Shown one piece after another: positions 5,870-9,034 of a DNA stretch of 9,034 bases (position 1 is its first letter; each line of letters opens with the position of its first letter). Source of the DNA: an uncultured Lachnospiraceae bacterium (lineage in GTDB: Bacteria > Bacillota_A > Clostridia > Lachnospirales > Lachnospiraceae); contig CAMWWS010000094.1 of NCBI GenBank assembly GCA_947178085.1, positions 1 through 9,034 of the forward strand, written 5' to 3'. The notes beneath the pieces were generated by a model. It was not told the origin of the DNA, made no database searches, and worked only from the letters and a program-made list of their open reading frames with translations. Both the position numbers and the translations under genes were made by a program.

Positions 5870-6619
5870 ATGAGAGAATTTCGTGCTATAGAAGTGAAAT
5901 ACAAATGTGTAGCTTGGATCAGGGATTTTTTTGAAAAGAACGGAAAGGACTGTAACTGCATCATCGGCATTTCAGGTGGGAAGGACAGTTCCGTCGTGGC
6001 GGCTCTGTGTGTGGAAGCTCTTGGTAAAGAGCGGGTCATTGGCGTTCTTATGCCGAATGGGGAACAGAGCGATATCGATGTGGCACAAAGGCTGGTGGAA
6101 TTTCTGGGAATAACCGGCATTACCATTAATATCGGACCAGTCGTTCAAGCTGTTACGCAGGGCGTGCAGTCCGCTCTGCCAGAGGGGTTGAGCAGCCAGG
6201 CAGTTGTCAACCTGCCACCTCGTATCCGTATGGCCGTTCTGTATGCGGTCTCGCAGTCGAAGAATGGACGGGTGGCAAATACCTGCAATCTTTCGGAAGA
6301 CTGGGTCGGATATTCGACGCGTTACGGAGACAGCGTTGGTGATTTCAGTCCTTTGTCAGAGTTGACGGTCACGGAGGTGAAGCTGGTCGGTAGAGCGGCT
6401 GGCCTGCCGGCAGAATTTATCGACAAAGTGCCTACCGACGGACTTTGCGGAAAAAGCGACGAAGATAATCTCGGCTTCTCCTATGAAGTGTTGGATAGAT
6501 ATATCCGTACAGGAGAAATAGAGGATGCTGTTGTTAAGGAGAAGATAGACAGACTGCATGAAAAGAATCTGTTCAAACTGCAGCTTATGCCGAAATTTAC
6601 AGAGGAGATAAAAGGATGA
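5870..6619 (+). CDS. nadE: Ammonia-dependent NAD+ synthetase
   Basis: This 249-residue enzyme amidates nicotinate adenine dinucleotide (NaAD) to NAD+ using ATP and ammonia. It has the N-type ATP pyrophosphatase loop SGGKDS (35-40), the dimer/substrate segment NLPPRIRM (114-121), NTCNLSEDWVGYSTRYGDS (137-155) and PTDGLCGKSDEDNLGFSY (188-205), all in the order expected for NadE. It lacks the N-terminal glutaminase domain of the ~650-residue glutamine-dependent form, so it must use free ammonia. AAGGAGG (5854-5860) lies nine bases before ATG 5870. Its stop overlaps the next start (ATGA, 6616-6619). Its presence implies that the pathway passes through NaAD rather than ending at NMN. A host would normally have its own nadE, so this is probably a second, dedicated copy. 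Confidence 0.9.
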   Translation: MREFRAIEVKYKCVAWIRDFFEKNGKDCNCIIGISGGKDSSVVAALCVEALGKERVIGVLMPNGEQSDIDVAQRLVEFLGITGITINIGPVVQAVTQGVQSALPEGLSSQAVVNLPPRIRMAVLYAVSQSKNGRVANTCNLSEDWVGYSTRYGDSVGDFSPLSELTVTEVKLVGRAAGLPAEFIDKVPTDGLCGKSDEDNLGFSYEVLDRYIRTGEIEDAVVKEKIDRLHEKNLFKLQLMPKFTEEIKG

Positions 6620-8436
6620 TAACATTATTGCCGGAGAAAAAAGGAACCTTTTTGCGAGCGTCCCTGTGCGACGTCTGTAATTTCTCCTGTGAATATTGTG
6701 CAAAGGATATGGGGATGGAGAATCATACTCCAAAGTGCATAGATGCTGGGCTTCTGAGTGCGGAGGAGTACGGCAGGAATTTGGAAAGAATTGCGGCTCG
6801 TGGATTTGAAATCATTTCCTTTACGGGAGGAGAACCTTTGCTTTGCAAAGACTTTGCCCTCATCGCGCAGACAGCAAAGCAGCTGTTCCGGGTTGTGGAA
6901 ATTACGACGAACGGTTCAAAACTGCCGGAGCATATGGAAACGATTCGGAAATATGTGGATGTATTAAAAATATCAGTCGATGCAGTGGATGACGATCTGC
7001 GCGTAAAAATCACCCGTCAGCCTGAAGCGAGGGATACCCTGCATATTGTAGAAGCGTGCTGCAAGGCTGGAATTGCGCAGATTGGCCTGAATTTTGTCTA
7101 TATGAAACAGAATGCGGAAGAACTGCCTAAGCTGATTGCATTTGTAAAAAGACTGAATAAGGAGTATAATAGCAATATATATATTAGCGTTCTGGATTTG
7201 TATTATTCCAAAGAAAACGATACTTTCTGGCGGGAGCAGTTCGTCGATTTGAAGGAACTGAGACAGTCATTAGCAGAAAGAGGCATTGCAGTCCACAGGC
7301 GGTTGAGAGTCGGATGCGATTCTTATTATTGCATCTGGGATGGCGTCAAAGTCAATATGAAGGATAGTATGTCCTGTACACATAGGAGTGAAATATGCCG
7401 TGACTGTACGGGATATTGTCAGGAAGGCATCTATAGCCTGAAACATTCTGCGAGCGGCTGGCTCAGCGTCTGTCCTTCGAACGATGCAAAGCTCGGCGCG
7501 CTGCTGCGTGAAGATGACGCGGAAAGCACGATTGACCGTTTTGTAGAAATTTTGAACCATATTACAAGAGCTCCGTATACCGGGTTAGTTTTTATGGAAA
7601 AAAACGGCCTGTGCGATGTGCCTCATATGAAAAATCCCAGAGTCAAAGAATGCCTTGCGCTTCGCAATGAGATAAAAAAGCGAGCACGGCAATACTGCGA
7701 GGAACACGGATTTACGGAATTCGACACGCCTGTGCTTACGAAGTATGCCGGAGAGCCGTATAATCCGACATTTCCGGTTTTGTTAGAAGAAGAAAAGGTG
7801 TGTCTTGCTGATTCGCCGCAGGTGTACAAAATGCTTCTGATGCTTTCCGGCTATGACAGATACTATCAGTTCGCGCACTGTTTCAGGCCGATTGAGCATG
7901 AAGATGCTCTTGAGACGCATTTGCGGGAGTTTATACAGCTCGATATCGAGATGCAGGTGGATTCTTTGGATGAACTGATGGATAGTGCCGGAGAATTGCT
8001 TCAATATTTGTGTAAAGATGCGGCTGTGGAGCTGGTTCCTTACCTGCCGCTTACTACTGGGAAAAAGGGTGTTCATGGCAAAAGCATGCCGGAACATCAC
8101 ATTTTTGCAAAGCCCGTGAGCCTGCACATCGACCGGGAGCAGACCATACCGGAATCTGAGGATTTACTTACGGTAAAGACGGAATCTTTCGATATCCTTT
8201 TGAATGGTATTGAAGTGGGTGGTGGCGATATGCGTATCATGGATGTGTCCATGCAGGAATCAATGATGGAGCTTTTTGGGGTTGACAAAGAAGTATACGG
8301 AGAGTATCTGCAGGAACTTGGACGATATCGAGGCAGGCCTTTCGGCGGTTTTGCAATCGGTTTGGAGCGGCTTATTATGGCTATGACAGGAGTGTCAGAT
8401 ATAAGAGAAACAATAGCATTTGATACATGGCAATAG
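6616..8436 (+). CDS. Fusion: MoaA-like radical SAM domain + AspRS-like class II synthetase core
   Basis: This 606-residue protein joins two complete catalytic modules. Residues 1-325 are a MoaA-type radical SAM enzyme: CNFSCEYC (C21, C25, C28) binds the SAM [4Fe-4S] cluster, GGEP (71-74) binds SAM, and C254, C261, C264, C268 and C286 within a MoaA-like C-terminal region could bind an auxiliary cluster. Residues 340-606 are a class II synthetase core closest to AspRS: TPVL in motif 1 (371-374), DSPQVYK (399-405) with the aspartate-contacting Lys405, motif 2 HCFRPIE with Arg424, EFIQLDIEM (438-446), NGIEVGGG (530-537) and motif 3 GLERL with Arg585. There is no N-terminal OB-fold for the anticodon, so it should not charge tRNA normally; aspartyl-adenylate chemistry on another acceptor, as in EpmA or AsnA, is more likely. 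RBS GAGGAG precedes ATG 6616, which overlaps the nadE stop. I know no described function for this combination. Confidence 0.85.
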   Translation: MITLLPEKKGTFLRASLCDVCNFSCEYCAKDMGMENHTPKCIDAGLLSAEEYGRNLERIAARGFEIISFTGGEPLLCKDFALIAQTAKQLFRVVEITTNGSKLPEHMETIRKYVDVLKISVDAVDDDLRVKITRQPEARDTLHIVEACCKAGIAQIGLNFVYMKQNAEELPKLIAFVKRLNKEYNSNIYISVLDLYYSKENDTFWREQFVDLKELRQSLAERGIAVHRRLRVGCDSYYCIWDGVKVNMKDSMSCTHRSEICRDCTGYCQEGIYSLKHSASGWLSVCPSNDAKLGALLREDDAESTIDRFVEILNHITRAPYTGLVFMEKNGLCDVPHMKNPRVKECLALRNEIKKRARQYCEEHGFTEFDTPVLTKYAGEPYNPTFPVLLEEEKVCLADSPQVYKMLLMLSGYDRYYQFAHCFRPIEHEDALETHLREFIQLDIEMQVDSLDELMDSAGELLQYLCKDAAVELVPYLPLTTGKKGVHGKSMPEHHIFAKPVSLHIDREQTIPESEDLLTVKTESFDILLNGIEVGGGDMRIMDVSMQESMMELFGVDKEVYGEYLQELGRYRGRPFGGFAIGLERLIMAMTGVSDIRETIAFDTWQ

Positions 8437-8506
8437 ATAGGGGAAGCAATTGCATTTTTTAGATGAAAGCAGAGCACGTGACAATTTGAATGGAGGAAAC
8501 ATAAGT

Positions 8507-9034
8507 ATGAGCGGTAAAGACAGAGCAGCGGGCGAGGGGGAGAAAGAATTTCTTAATAATTATCATCCGGAGAAATATGCATGTATTTCGATTACTGTTG
8601 ATGCGATTGTCTTTGGCGTGATGAAGGATACGACGGACAATTATCGGAAGCTGGACAAGCAGTCGCTGAAAATTCTGCTGGTAAAGAGGGAAAACTATCC
8701 TTATAAAGACTGTTACAGCCTGCCAGGAGGTTTTGTCGGGGAAAAGGAGACTTTCGAAGATACATTGCAGCGTGTGCTGACCAGTAAAACAGGTCTTGCT
8801 GATATTTACAGCGAGCAGCTCTATACTTTCGGCAGTGTGGAGCGTGACCCTCGGATGCGGATTGTCAGCTGTGCCTATATTTCACTTGTAGATATCAATC
8901 AGGCGAAAATAGAGGGTGCCGAGTGGTTTGACATAGAAGATATCCGGGATATGGATCTTGCGTTTGACCACAGAATGATTATTGAGGAAGCGCTCAAACT
9001 CCTACGTGGAAAAATAAATTATACGGATATCGTA
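8507..9034 (+). CDS. nrtR: NrtR-like Nudix regulator, N-terminal part (runs off the window)
   Basis: The open frame runs for 176 codons to the window edge without a stop. Residues about 24-145 form a Nudix domain (SITVDAIVFG, LKILLVKREN, YSLPGGFVGE). The Nudix box at 75-97 keeps the initial G-x5-E (G75, E81) and the final Gly-Leu. It has lost the catalytic REx2EE core, reading R89-V90-L-T-S93-K94. The segment AFDHRMIIEEALKLLRGKINYTDI (152-175) matches the linker that precedes the winged-helix DNA-binding domain in NrtR regulators; that domain would lie past 9034. NrtR proteins repress NAD-salvage genes and are released by ADP-ribose. GGAGG at 8492-8496 precedes ATG 8507, 70 bases after the fusion gene with no promoter I can see, so it is probably co-transcribed. 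An ordinary Nudix hydrolase is less likely because the metal-binding glutamates are gone. Confidence 0.75.
   Translation, partial: MSGKDRAAGEGEKEFLNNYHPEKYACISITVDAIVFGVMKDTTDNYRKLDKQSLKILLVKRENYPYKDCYSLPGGFVGEKETFEDTLQRVLTSKTGLADIYSEQLYTFGSVERDPRMRIVSCAYISLVDINQAKIEGAEWFDIEDIRDMDLAFDHRMIIEEALKLLRGKINYTDIV

Larger units (their letters stand above)
1026..9034. mobile_element. Integrated element with serine recombinase, left part; NAD cassette as probable cargo
   Basis: The left border is defined by interruption of the deacetylase gene and the adjacent recombinase. The right border is not in the window, so the extent to 9034 is a minimum that assumes the NAD operon is inside. Support for that assumption: no second deacetylase fragment appears before 9034, and the operon is packed against the recombinase with only a 245-base divergent intergenic region. 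No capsid, relaxase, conjugation or replication genes are visible here, so prophage, integrative conjugative element and small island all remain possible. Confidence 0.5.

Noticed and set aside
5870..6619. Glutamine-dependent NadE
   Set aside because: No N-terminal nitrilase/glutaminase domain; the gene begins directly with the synthetase domain.
7636..8436. Functional aspartyl-tRNA synthetase
   Set aside because: Catalytic core only, lacking the OB-fold anticodon-binding domain, and fused to a radical SAM enzyme.
8507..8580. NadM-type adenylyltransferase domain fused ahead of the Nudix domain
   Set aside because: Only about 25 residues precede the Nudix fold, far too few, and no nucleotidyltransferase HxGH motif is present.
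1..9034. CRISPR array, rRNA or tRNA genes, IS ends
   Set aside because: No regularly spaced repeats, cloverleaf-forming sequences, rRNA-like stretches or transposase other than the serine recombinase were seen on either strand.

Overview
The window looks like a low-to-moderate GC Firmicute, most likely a gut-type Clostridia/Lachnospiraceae member. Purine-rich GGAGG ribosome binding sites, AT-rich intergenic DNA, a 170-180-residue cysteine hydrolase of the type common in that group, and a SpoIVCA/TndX-type large serine recombinase all point that way. This is judged by eye, without searches.

Layout. Bases 1 to about 1025 look like host chromosome: a small four-helix membrane protein (131-619), then the first 106 codons of a membrane-anchored, PdaB-like polysaccharide deacetylase. 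That gene stops abruptly inside its first catalytic motif (SFDAA, normally followed by WG). A large serine recombinase on the minus strand ends only nine bases beyond the premature stop, so the junction reads as the left attachment site of an integrated element. The right end of the element and the rest of the deacetylase are outside the window. The recombinase is preceded by a 48-residue ORF that overlaps it by four bases.

Divergent from the recombinase, and probably carried as cargo, is a tightly packed plus-strand operon (2973 to beyond 9034). It encodes a nicotinamidase-type cysteine hydrolase, a short Prs-like phosphoribosyltransferase-fold protein, a NAMPT-like transferase, an ammonia-dependent NAD synthetase, a 606-residue fusion of a MoaA-like radical SAM protein with an AspRS-like catalytic core, and a Nudix-domain protein with a destroyed Nudix box that resembles the NAD regulator NrtR. 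A good -35/-10 promoter precedes the first gene, and its -10 is overlapped by a perfect 8-bp-arm inverted repeat, the expected place for a repressor site.

How the genes may work together (inference). No NMN/NaMN adenylyltransferase is present. The Prs-like plus NAMPT-like pair resembles the phage NAD+ reconstitution pathway NARP1, in which ADP-ribose is pyrophosphorylated and joined directly to nicotinamide. Here the residue aligned with human NAMPT Asp219, which contacts the carboxamide, is alanine, and the operon also carries a nicotinamidase and a NadE. A consistent reading is nicotinamide to nicotinate, nicotinate plus ADP-ribose pyrophosphate to NaAD, then amidation to NAD+. The ordinary alternative is PRPP-based niacin salvage that relies on the host adenylyltransferase. 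An NrtR-type regulator, whose known ligand is ADP-ribose, would induce the operon when an NADase has cleaved NAD+. The radical SAM/AspRS-like fusion has no role I recognise and is the most novel gene here.
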